DNA from: an uncultured Clostridia bacterium
GTDB lineage: Bacteria; Bacillota; Clostridia; Oscillospirales; Ruminococcaceae
DNA: 8,174 nucleotides
Assembly: GCA_945835425.1 (NCBI GenBank)
Contig: CAMAJC010000068.1
Location: 1-8,174, forward strand
Reading direction: 5' to 3'
The notes under the pieces were generated by a model that ran no database searches, was not told the DNA's origin, and was given only the letters and a program-made list of their open reading frames with translations. Below are positions 1-5,543 of the stretch, piece after piece (the stretch's first letter is position 1; every line of letters starts with the position of its first letter). Both the position numbers and the translations under genes were made by a program.

Positions 1-249
1 GCTGCCGAAAATGATGACGCTCATACCACTCTTGGGCATAAACCGCAGCCGGGAGGCGTTCCATTTGAACATGACGGCTTTAATGGAGGTGCGGGCGTCT
101 TTTAAGGTAAAATAAAAATGCCCGGTTTTTAAATGGTGGGTGAAGTTGGAGACTTCGCCGCGAATATAGATGCTTTTGAGCTGGACATCTTCGTCCAGCA
201 GTCCCTTCAGATAGCCGTTGATCTGGGAGACGGTGAGAATCTGGTTCAC
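1..249 (-). CDS. xseA: Exodeoxyribonuclease VII large subunit, N-terminal part (runs off left edge)
   Basis: Large subunit of exonuclease VII, which degrades single-stranded DNA to short oligonucleotides in the cytoplasm and acts in repair together with XseB. Only the first 83 codons are present. They match the family's N-terminal OB-fold: an opening like NQILTVSQINGYLKGLL, then SIYIRGEVSNF, then GHFYFTLKD and a KAVMFKWNASRLRF stretch; this IRGEVSNF...HFYFTLKD pattern is characteristic of XseA. The start is GTG at 249-247, preceded by AAAGGA about six bases upstream. That GTG overlaps the TGA stop of the upstream TsaD-like gene (GTGA), so translation is probably coupled. The catalytic domain lies outside the window. 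xseB would be expected next, by analogy with other Firmicutes. Confidence 0.95.
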   Translation of the reverse strand, partial: MNQILTVSQINGYLKGLLDEDVQLKSIYIRGEVSNFTHHLKTGHFYFTLKDARTSIKAVMFKWNASRLRFMPKSGMSVIIFGS

Positions 250-1205
250 GGGAGTTCCTTTCTGAGAGCAGGTGTACAGCCGTCGGACAGCGCAGCGAGA
301 AGCGCAATCCCGGCGCTGTTGTCGGATGAATAAAGCGGATCGGCAAAAAAGCCGCCGTATTTTTTCTCAATGGTCTCGCGGATGAGGACATTGGACATGA
401 CGCCGCCTGCATAGAGCAGCGGCAGGTCGCCGTACCGGCGCAGCAGTTCAGCGGTCATGGCGTCCAGCGCCGCTTCGATTGAACGCAGGCAGAAAAGCGC
501 CACATAAGAAGGCTCTTTCCCCTCGTCCAGCAGTTTCCTGCAGCGGTTTTCCACTCCGGAAAGGCAGCAGTCGGCCCCTTTCATCGTCGGACGGACCCGG
601 ATTTTTTCATGGCAGGTCAGGGCAAGCTCGGTGAGCGCAGGCCCGCAGGGAAATTTCAGCCCCAGCATCAGGCCGACCCGGTCGACCGCCTGTCCGGCTT
701 TTAAGTCGAGGGATTTTGCCACCGGCGTGATCCTGAAAAAAGGCTTGCCCGGCTCCACCAGCAGCGCGTCGGTCGTGCCGCCGGAGAGGTGGAAGGCTAA
801 AAAGGGCTTTTCCATCAGCGAAAGCTGCCCGGCCGAATAAAGAGCTGCCGCGATATGGCCTTCCTGATGGGAGAAGGTGTACATCGGGATATGGAGGGCC
901 GAGGAGACAAGCTCCGCGCCCATCTGCCCGACCAGAAAGCAGGGCATATACGACCCCTCCGCCCGGCGCGGGAAAACCGAAACGCCGATGCCGGAAAGGG
1001 CACCGTCATAAGCGGTGAAAAGCTCCTGCGACAGCTTTCCCAGCTGCTGCACATGGGCAAAAACCGCGTCGCTCTGCCGCAGGCCCAAGGCTCCCGGCGC
1101 AGTCGGCAGCAGTTTTTTGCTCATTTTCACTTCGCCGGTACCGCTGTCATAAAGGGCAGTCGAGGTGGTGTAATTGGAGGTGTCCAGCCCCAGATAAACG
1201 GCCAT
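246..1205 (-). CDS. TsaD-like (Kae1/Gcp, peptidase M22 family) paralog
   Basis: A 319-residue ASKHA-fold protein related to TsaD, the enzyme that transfers threonylcarbamoyl to A37 of tRNAs. Seen directly: an N-terminal nucleotide-binding strand (LGLDTSNYTTSTALYD, 5-20), the metal-binding motif HQEGH (113-117), SGGTTD (141-146), the helix LDLKAGQAVDRVG (166-178), AGGVMSN (266-272) and the C-terminal metal ligand region DNSAG (295-299). The two His and the Asp of the TsaD metal site are therefore kept. It departs from true TsaD in the N-terminal motif (DTSNYTT replaces ETSCDET) and in the segment before the metal site, where the GPGLxGAL motif is replaced by an FPRRAEGSY stretch. I infer a paralog and not the housekeeping TsaD, so no symbol is given. 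Old annotations call such proteins O-sialoglycoprotein endopeptidase, which should not be trusted. Its ATG overlaps the nusB stop by one base (TGATG), with AGGGA just upstream. It occupies the place of folD in the B. subtilis nusB-xseA cluster. Confidence 0.88.
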   Translation of the reverse strand: MAVYLGLDTSNYTTSTALYDSGTGEVKMSKKLLPTAPGALGLRQSDAVFAHVQQLGKLSQELFTAYDGALSGIGVSVFPRRAEGSYMPCFLVGQMGAELVSSALHIPMYTFSHQEGHIAAALYSAGQLSLMEKPFLAFHLSGGTTDALLVEPGKPFFRITPVAKSLDLKAGQAVDRVGLMLGLKFPCGPALTELALTCHEKIRVRPTMKGADCCLSGVENRCRKLLDEGKEPSYVALFCLRSIEAALDAMTAELLRRYGDLPLLYAGGVMSNVLIRETIEKKYGGFFADPLYSSDNSAGIALLAALSDGCTPALRKELP

Positions 1206-1618
1206 CAGTTCCCTGCCCGTCTTGCGCGGACGATGCTGCCCAGCACGCCGTTGATAAAGGAAATGTCGTCTTCATAGGCAAAATCGCTGGCCAGGCGGAC
1301 ACATTCGCTGACGACGATATCGTCGTCAATATTGTCGCAGTATACGATCTCGTAAACGCCCAGGCGCAGGATCGCCAGAGAAACCTTCGAGATGCGCTCC
1401 ATCCGCCAGTTTTTCAGGTTGGCGGAGATGATTTCGTCAATCGGGTCCTGATACCGGACGACCCCCAAAAACATCGATTCCACTTCGGGGGTGATGTCCA
1501 GTTCCTCGTTTTCCCGGGCAGTCTCCAAAAGCTCCTGTGCGCTGTCGTTGTTAAAGATACGCTCAAAAACCAGAATGAACGCATTTTCTCTCATCTGATG
1601 TCGAGTCAGCTTTTTCAT
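1205..1618 (-). CDS. nusB: Transcription antitermination factor NusB
   Basis: NusB forms a heterodimer with NusE (ribosomal protein S10), binds boxA RNA and supports antitermination of rRNA operons. The 137-residue length is typical. Seen in the sequence: an arginine-bearing N-terminal helix (TRHQMRENAFILVFE, 5-19), the central motif NWRMERISKVSLAILRLG (70-87), and the C-terminal FINGVLGSI (121-129), all hallmark NusB segments. The ATG at 1618 is the natural family start. The nearest purine-rich site, GAAGGG, lies about 14 bases upstream, which is longer than ideal, so initiation may be modest or partly helped by readthrough from asp23. It follows asp23 after a 27-nt gap and overlaps the next gene by one base. 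Confidence 0.97.
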   Translation of the reverse strand: MKKLTRHQMRENAFILVFERIFNNDSAQELLETARENEELDITPEVESMFLGVVRYQDPIDEIISANLKNWRMERISKVSLAILRLGVYEIVYCDNIDDDIVVSECVRLASDFAYEDDISFINGVLGSIVRARRAGN

Positions 1619-1645
1619 AGTTTACGTTTTTTCCCTTCAATATAA

Positions 1646-2002
1646 TTATTCAGTCTCTGCGGCGACGATATCCGTCACATATACATTGACGTGACTGACG
1701 GCGATGCCGGTCATATCCTGGATCGCTTCTTTTACCTTTTCCTGGATCTCCGAGCAGACTCTCTTCATCCGGCAGCCGGAGGACAGCACCACCGAAATGT
1801 CGATGGCAGCTGCGTCCCCTTCCACCCGGCCAACGACCCGGTGGGATGCGGGGGTATTCAGAAGCTTATCGATCGGGCAGGCGCTGCGGGGTGCAAGGCG
1901 TGCAACACCCGGAATTTCGCTGATAACGGTCTTGACAATGGTTTCCAAAACACTTTCCGAGATCTTGATATTGGATGCGGTTTGATTTACTTTCGGCTGC
2001 AT
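1646..2002 (-). CDS. Asp23/Gls24-family protein (YqhY-like)
   Basis: A 118-residue soluble Asp23 (DUF322) domain protein. Visible features are an ISESVLETIVKTVISEIPGV segment (14-33), a central strand IDISVVLSSGC (67-77), an amphipathic helix CSEIQEKVKEAIQDMTGI (83-100) and the closing VSHVNVYVTDI (102-112), the usual Asp23 layout. The position directly before nusB matches B. subtilis yqhY, which lies downstream of accBC and has been linked to control of acetyl-CoA carboxylase activity. Here the acc genes are not present, so any such role would act in trans; that is inference. The start is ATG at 2002 with a strong AGGAGGG six bases upstream. It is the first gene of its operon, reading from a clear promoter at 2080-2108. 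Confidence 0.92.
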   Translation of the reverse strand: MQPKVNQTASNIKISESVLETIVKTVISEIPGVARLAPRSACPIDKLLNTPASHRVVGRVEGDAAAIDISVVLSSGCRMKRVCSEIQEKVKEAIQDMTGIAVSHVNVYVTDIVAAETE

Positions 2003-2029
2003 GAAAATCCCTCCTGTCCAAGATGACCC

Positions 2030-2065
2030 GTCTGCGCCGGCAGCCGGAGACCAGTTGGCGCAGAC
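2030..2065 (-). promoter_or_regulatory. Hairpin in the asp23 5' leader
   Basis: The predicted roughly 70-nt leader of the asp23 mRNA contains a perfect 9-bp inverted repeat, GTCTGCGCC and GGCGCAGAC, separated by 18 nt. Part of the loop (CUGG-UCU-CCGG) could form a second small stem. No U-run follows, so it is not an intrinsic terminator. The ribosome-binding site lies about ten bases downstream, leaving room for an effect on mRNA stability or translation. It does not match a riboswitch class that I recognise. Confidence 0.55.
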
Positions 2066-2079
2066 ATTATTACAGAGAT

Positions 2080-2108
2080 ATTATAGCACCAAATCCGTGA
2101 ATAAACAA
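2080..2108 (-). promoter_or_regulatory. Sigma-A type promoter for asp23-nusB-TsaD-like-xseA
   Basis: On the minus strand the -35 box TTGTTT (2108-2103) and a perfect -10 box TATAAT (2085-2080) are separated by exactly 17 bp. The predicted start of transcription is near 2073. A-rich DNA just upstream of the -35 box resembles an UP element. This makes the asp23 operon independent of the sporulation operon before it, which has its own terminator. Confidence 0.85.
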
Positions 2109-2112
2109 GGCG

Positions 2113-2134
2113 TTTGCATATTTTTTTGCATATT
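2113..2134. repeat. Tandem 10-bp direct repeat upstream of the asp23 promoter
   Basis: Two identical copies of TTTGCATATT (2113-2122 and 2125-2134) are spaced 12 bp apart, about one helical turn, and end five bases upstream of the -35 box. The repeat includes an A/T tract. It could be a tandem operator for an activator or simply an UP-like element. The copies are visible; the function is inferred. Confidence 0.45.
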
Positions 2135-2159
2135 ATTAGGAAAGTGAATAATGGAGGGT

Positions 2160-2320
2160 TACGGTCAGCCTTTGAAGAAGGCTCGTTGTCCCATGGACAA
2201 CTCGAAACTTTCTTATCCGCCGCGGCCGTGGTACCACGCATTACACTGGGCGAGAGCGTTCGACAAGCTCACGCTCTTCGGATGTTTTACCACGCTCGTT
2301 GACAATTGGGTAGTTGAATG
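2160..2320. repeat. Palindrome-rich non-coding spacer between spoIIIAH and asp23
   Basis: No convincing gene lies here. The stretch carries successive short inverted repeats: AGCCTT/AAGGCT (2167-2183), GTTGTCC-CAT-GGACAAC (2185-2201), CCGCGG (2220-2225), a perfect 12-bp palindrome CGTGGTACCACG (2227-2238) and AGAGCGT/ACGCTCT (2253-2277, 11-nt loop). The 8-mer GCTCGTTG occurs twice (2181-2188 and 2294-2301) and TACCACGC twice (2232-2239 and 2288-2295). The density of structure suggests a dispersed palindromic repeat or a structured RNA, but I do not recognise a named family and clean terminal repeats are not visible. Confidence 0.4.
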
Positions 2321-2355
2321 TAAAAAAACGGGAGAAGGCAAATACCCTCTCCCGT
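2321..2355 (-). terminator. Intrinsic terminator of the spoIIIA operon
   Basis: On the minus strand, just after the spoIIIAH stop, an 11-bp stem (ACGGGAGAGGG with CCTTCTCCCGT, one G-U pair) encloses a six-base loop and is followed at once by a run of T residues. This is a textbook Rho-independent terminator. The plus-strand side lacks a T-run, so it is one-directional. Confidence 0.93.
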
Positions 2356-2363
2356 AATTCTTG

Positions 2364-2969
2364 TCAGTTTTCGTTCGCGGACTGTTCTGCAAGCTGATTT
2401 TCATTGATCTCATCAACCGAGATGCACTCGGCGGCAAGGCCGGTTTCTTCGATGATAATGTTCTTGATCTGGTTGGCGGTCTCTGAGGTGAGGCCCTCGG
2501 TCTGGACAACGACGCGGACCGAGCCGTCGTCCACATAGGCCAGGCAGTCGGTGAAACCCTTGGCTTTTACAAGGGTCTCGATCTTATTCTCGCTTTCGAT
2601 CTGGGCGGAAACCTGCAGCGCCTTTTCAGTCGCCAGTTCTTTTTCATCGTCGGTCATATCCTGTGCGCCGAGGGTCTGCGCCAGGGTTTCAATCGCTTCA
2701 TCCCGCGCTTTCCGGCGTTCCAGCCGGGCAGTGGTGAAATAGTCGTCCTCAGCGGTCACAGTGGCGCTGGTCAGCTGGGCTTCGCCGTAGTCCGCCGCTT
2801 CGGAGGAGGCGCTCGAGGCGGTCTGTGTATCCGCGCCGCCGGACGCTGTCAGCACATCCGTGTTTCCGCCCCCGGCAAATATGTAGTTTAAATAGACCGC
2901 AATGCCGAGAATGGTCACGAGACTCGCCAGCACGATCTGCTTTTTGCCCAGAATTACGCTCATCTTCAT
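2364..2969 (-). CDS. spoIIIAH: Stage III sporulation protein AH
   Basis: Mother-cell membrane protein whose extracellular domain binds forespore SpoIIQ to form the intercellular A-Q channel, and which is related to the EscJ/YscJ/FliF ring-building proteins. With the chosen start it has 201 residues: a transmembrane helix at about 11-31, a Ser/Ala/Gly-rich linker at 33-60, a charged helix YFTTARLERRKARDEAIETL (77-96), and a C-terminal ring-building domain of about 126-186. The start ATG at 2969 has AAGGG nine bases upstream. A further in-frame ATG at 2978 directly abuts that site and cannot use it, so the shorter form is preferred. It is the last gene of the operon, 13 nt after spoIIIAG, and is followed by a terminator. 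Confidence 0.95.
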   Translation of the reverse strand: MKMSVILGKKQIVLASLVTILGIAVYLNYIFAGGGNTDVLTASGGADTQTASSASSEAADYGEAQLTSATVTAEDDYFTTARLERRKARDEAIETLAQTLGAQDMTDDEKELATEKALQVSAQIESENKIETLVKAKGFTDCLAYVDDGSVRVVVQTEGLTSETANQIKNIIIEETGLAAECISVDEINENQLAEQSANEN

Positions 2970-2982
2970 AAATACCATCCCT

Positions 2983-3480
2983 TCAACTCATCTTCTCTAT
3001 ACTGACGTGGGCCGAAGAAAGGCCGTACAGCGCATAGAGTACCTCGTAAATATCGTTTTGCACCCCTGCCCGGTCGCCTCCCTTGCAGATGACGGCTACG
3101 CCGGAAACCGCCGGAGTGCGCTGCGCAACGACGACGGCGCTGCCGCCGGACGTGACATATTCCCCGCTCGTCTCGCGGCTTTTCAGCGTCCCGTTCTCCC
3201 AGTCCTCCGTTTTGGAGTCTTCCCGCAGATACTGGGTGCTGCCGGTATCCGAAAGGGTGACCATGACCTGCGTTTCTCCGGCGCCGTCGATCTGGGAGAT
3301 CAGCGCCTCCAGCCGCTGCTCGATCGCTGCCGCCGGGTCGGAAACGTCCGCTGTTTTCGTCTCCTTCCCGCCCTCCGGCAGGAGCGAGGACAGCAAAATG
3401 AGCAGCATCCCGGCCAGTCCCAGGATAAACAGGATCATCGGCTTTTTACTCTCCGTCAGTTTTTTCAGCTTCTCCATCAT
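2983..3480 (-). CDS. spoIIIAG: Stage III sporulation protein AG
   Basis: Ring-forming component of the mother-cell side of the A-Q channel. It has 165 residues: a short cytoplasmic N-terminus, a transmembrane helix at about 15-34, then a ring-building fold starting with IEQRLEALISQIDGAGETQV (53-72), an inserted polar segment (about 81-112), and SGVAVICKGGDRAG (126-139) leading to the C-terminal helix and strand. The family motif IDGAGETQVMVTL is clear. It is shorter than the B. subtilis protein (about 229 residues). Start chosen at ATG 3480, with GGAGAG six to seven bases upstream; the reading frame stays open further upstream, but only a TTG there is available. It overlaps the end of spoIIIAF by 35 nt in another frame. 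Confidence 0.94.
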   Translation of the reverse strand: MMEKLKKLTESKKPMILFILGLAGMLLILLSSLLPEGGKETKTADVSDPAAAIEQRLEALISQIDGAGETQVMVTLSDTGSTQYLREDSKTEDWENGTLKSRETSGEYVTSGGSAVVVAQRTPAVSGVAVICKGGDRAGVQNDIYEVLYALYGLSSAHVSIEKMS

Positions 3481-3952
3481 TTTGACTCTCCGCTCTTTCC
3501 AGTTGGACGGTGACGCCAAAGGTCCCGGTCAGCTCCGGCACCGCCGAGGCGACCGCGTCCATCTCTTCCGGCGCCGCCAAAACCTTCAGACTGGTAATAG
3601 ATATGCCTGTATCTTCCCGATTATGTATAGTAATTTCGATCTGCGGGTCTGAAACGCCGTGTTTTTGAAGGATTGAAGCGGCCTGGGACTGGAGGGAAGA
3701 AATAATCGACTGCTCCAGCTGCTGCTGGACAAGGGCGTCCAGCTCCCCGGACAGGTCTTTTTCCGACACCTCCGGCAGGGCGAAATCCTCCGTTTTCCAC
3801 CCGGCGAAGGGCAGGAGCAGAGATAAAATAAAAAAAATCCGCACGGCAAATTTCATCATTTTATTGTCTTTCTGCGGGACCAGGAACATAATCACGGCGG
3901 TCAGCACCATCGTTCCGCAGATGGCTACCGCAGCGGTTTTCAGCTGGGACAT
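3446..3952 (-). CDS. spoIIIAF: Stage III sporulation protein AF
   Basis: Membrane component of the A-Q channel. Of 168 residues, two N-terminal transmembrane helices (about 7-25 and 33-51) with a short KDNKMMKF loop are followed by a soluble domain predicted to carry a ring-building-like fold: a helix rich in Gln/Glu (about 64-95) and strands IEITIHN and ISITSLKVL. The C-terminal tail (about 152-168) is acidic and polar, and it is encoded in the stretch that also holds the spoIIIAG ribosome-binding site and start. ATG at 3952 has AAAGGAGGAG about five bases upstream. It lies 12 nt after spoIIIAE. Confidence 0.93.
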   Translation of the reverse strand: MSQLKTAAVAICGTMVLTAVIMFLVPQKDNKMMKFAVRIFFILSLLLPFAGWKTEDFALPEVSEKDLSGELDALVQQQLEQSIISSLQSQAASILQKHGVSDPQIEITIHNREDTGISITSLKVLAAPEEMDAVASAVPELTGTFGVTVQLERAESQNDGEAEKTDGE

Positions 3953-3964
3953 CGGCTCCTCCTT

Positions 3965-5059
3965 TCAGGCGCTGGCCAGCAGCACCATGGCGATTGCCGC
4001 CAGCAGCATCAGGGCGTAACAGATCAGCAGCGCCAGCATCACCGAGACTGCTGACGACGATACCCGCATCACCTCTGCCGATTCCTTTTCCGACAGAGTT
4101 TCCGCCGCCGCTGCGCCCAGAGACAGCAGGCCGGACAGGGCGCCGAGGTAGAGAATCTGCGGCAGAAAGGTGACGCCGATCACAACGATTCCGAAAACGC
4201 CGATTGTGCTTTTGACAAGAGACAAGCAGCCGCTGACCGCTGCCCAGGCGTCCCCGATGGCGCTGCCGACCACCGGAATCGCCGAGCTGAGCAGGAATTT
4301 GGCGGTTTTCAGGGTCACGCCGTCGGTAGCGCCGCTGACGGAGGTCTTGATGGTCAGAAGGGCCAGGAAAACCGTCAGGCAGAAGGATAAAATCCACAGT
4401 GCAAGGCTTTTCACCGATTTGATCAGTTCGGAAGCGTGGATATCGGGGGTCAGGACGCTGCAGAAGCTGAGGGCGACAAAAATCAGGATCAGCGGAAGCA
4501 CCAGATGGCGCACGGCGGCTGAGAAAAGTTCCACGGCGGACAGGGTCGTCCCGTACCAGACGACCGCCGACGCGGGTTTCCCTGAGGCTGCTGCGGCAGC
4601 GGCGAACACCGGCAGGAAACTGAATATAAAGGAAGAAAGCTTTTCCAGGAGCGACGCTGTCTCCCGGACGGCCGTGACAACCGTCCCGGCGAGCAGCATT
4701 GTCTGGGTGAGCGAGACGACCGGCCGAAAGGTGCTCCCGTTTCCCCATCCGGACAAAAGCGCCGACAAAAGGGTGACCGCCATCATCGAGCCAAAGAGGG
4801 TCAGCGGACCTGCCGCCTTTTCCCGCAGCATGTCCAGCCCTTTCCTTGCCAGCCCCGACAGGGTGATTTTATCCAGATCGTCCGCGTCAAAGGAGCCGTC
4901 AAAATAATCCTGCGCCTCCTCGGGAATCAGGGAAAAAAGCGAATAATAGCCGCTTTCTTCGAGCTGCTGCTCCACCATTTCATCGGTTTCGGCGGCGGAG
5001 ACCGGCGCAGGGAAAATAAACAGCAGCAAAATAAACAGCGGCAAAAGCAGTTTTTTCAT
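3965..5059 (-). CDS. spoIIIAE: Stage III sporulation protein AE
   Basis: Polytopic membrane protein thought to form part of the export platform of the A-Q complex. It has 364 residues and starts with a clear signal sequence (MKKLLLPLFILLLFIFPAPVSAA, likely cut after about residue 22). An acidic extracytoplasmic segment follows (about 24-80), then six or seven hydrophobic helices at roughly 84-104, 113-132, 141-158, 180-203, 218-237, 286-317 and 338-362. The conserved core SGATDGVTLKTAKFLLSSA (242-260) with IPVVGSAIGDAW (261-272) and the following LVKSTIGVFG (281-290) is diagnostic for SpoIIIAE. ATG at 5059 is preceded by AGAGGAG four to five bases upstream; spoIIIAD ends nine bases earlier. 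Confidence 0.97.
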   Translation of the reverse strand: MKKLLLPLFILLLFIFPAPVSAAETDEMVEQQLEESGYYSLFSLIPEEAQDYFDGSFDADDLDKITLSGLARKGLDMLREKAAGPLTLFGSMMAVTLLSALLSGWGNGSTFRPVVSLTQTMLLAGTVVTAVRETASLLEKLSSFIFSFLPVFAAAAAASGKPASAVVWYGTTLSAVELFSAAVRHLVLPLILIFVALSFCSVLTPDIHASELIKSVKSLALWILSFCLTVFLALLTIKTSVSGATDGVTLKTAKFLLSSAIPVVGSAIGDAWAAVSGCLSLVKSTIGVFGIVVIGVTFLPQILYLGALSGLLSLGAAAAETLSEKESAEVMRVSSSAVSVMLALLICYALMLLAAIAMVLLASA

Positions 5060-5068
5060 GGGTCTCCT

Positions 5069-5458
5069 CTACTTGATGATCGACAGGGCCAGCTCCAGCA
5101 GCTTTTGATAGACCGGCATACAGTTGGAAAGAATCAGGACTTTTCCCGCCAGCTCGATCTGGACGGCGGCGGACTGCTGGCCGGCATCTTTACAGAGGCT
5201 CGTCCCGATCTCCGACAGGCAGCAGATGCCGAGGCAGCGGAGGAGGATGCGGATATAGCTGCTGTCTACCCCGGCCTGTCCGGCAAGGGAACTGACCGTC
5301 GTGAACAGCGGAATCATCTGCAGCACCGTCCAGCCCATAAACAGCGCGACGCAGCCGATCGAAAGAAGCATCGCATACTCCGGCTTCCAGTTTTTCAAAA
5401 GCAGGGTGATGACCGCCAGCAGAAGCGCCGCGGCAATCAGGGAGCCAAACTGTTCCAA
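5069..5458 (-). CDS. spoIIIAD: Stage III sporulation protein AD
   Basis: Small membrane protein of the A-Q channel platform. With the chosen TTG start it has 129 residues, close to the B. subtilis protein (about 133). Hydrophobic helices lie at about 5-21, 29-50, 69-88 and 104-127. The signature KDAGQQSAAVQIELAGKVLIL (90-110) identifies the family. The frame stays open upstream to an ATG at 5521, but the 21 extra residues are coded by a palindromic repeat element and lack a good ribosome-binding site, whereas TTG at 5458 has AAAGGAGGG seven bases upstream and the resulting N-terminus aligns with known SpoIIIAD proteins. Confidence 0.94.
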   Translation of the reverse strand: MEQFGSLIAAALLLAVITLLLKNWKPEYAMLLSIGCVALFMGWTVLQMIPLFTTVSSLAGQAGVDSSYIRILLRCLGICCLSEIGTSLCKDAGQQSAAVQIELAGKVLILSNCMPVYQKLLELALSIIK

Positions 5459-5465
5459 TCCGTAT

Positions 5466-5474
5466 CCCTCCTTT
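5466..5474 (-). promoter_or_regulatory. Ribosome-binding site setting the TTG start of spoIIIAD
   Basis: AAAGGAGGG on the minus strand, a near-perfect match to the anti-Shine-Dalgarno sequence, lies seven bases before TTG at 5458. It decides the start of spoIIIAD against the longer ATG form, and it lies just outside the palindromic element at 5481-5543. Confidence 0.85.
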
Positions 5475-5480
5475 ATCGCA

Positions 5481-5543
5481 GGAACCTCTGATTTATGCAG
5501 ATTGCTATAAAATACACGCAAACATATGGAATCAGAGGTTTCC
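5481..5543. repeat. 63-bp element with terminal inverted repeats between spoIIIAC and spoIIIAD
   Basis: The ends read inward as GGAACCTCTGATT (5481-5493, plus strand) and GGAAACCTCTGATT (5543-5530, minus strand): an 11-bp perfect inverted repeat AACCTCTGATT/AATCAGAGGTT, extended to the outer GGA with a one-base bulge. A further TATG/CATA pair lies inside. The element begins directly after the spoIIIAC stop codon and fills most of the 85-nt gap before spoIIIAD, genes usually separated by few bases. The structure resembles a miniature inverted-repeat element or the paired ends of an insertion sequence; no target duplication is evident. In mRNA it would form a long hairpin without a U-run. Confidence 0.65.

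Noticed and set aside
2030..2065. The asp23 leader hairpin as an intrinsic terminator or attenuator
   Set aside because: No T-run follows the stem on the minus strand and no competing anti-terminator is visible.
2160..2320. The palindromes as a CRISPR array or integron attC site
   Set aside because: The inverted repeats differ from each other, there are no regularly spaced identical direct repeats, and no attC core sites or integrase are present.
2299..2326. Perfect TTGACA with a TAAAAA 16 bases downstream on the plus strand
   Set aside because: The -10 box is poor because it is part of the terminator's A-tract, and transcription would run antisense into spoIIIAH with no gene to serve.
2114..2357. 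Two overlapping plus-strand reading frames of 62 and 68 codons in the spoIIIAH-asp23 spacer
   Set aside because: They have no adequate ribosome-binding site, run through the palindromes and into the minus-strand terminator hairpin, and resemble no protein family that I know.
3861..4748. A 295-codon minus-strand reading frame within spoIIIAE
   Set aside because: It is out of phase with spoIIIAE, has the Arg/Gly/Pro-rich composition of a GC-driven shadow frame and shows no family resemblance; spoIIIAE is certain.
4170..4907. A 245-codon plus-strand reading frame opposite spoIIIAE
   Set aside because: Antisense shadow of a conserved membrane-protein gene, with Ser/Thr/Arg-rich composition and no supporting start signal.
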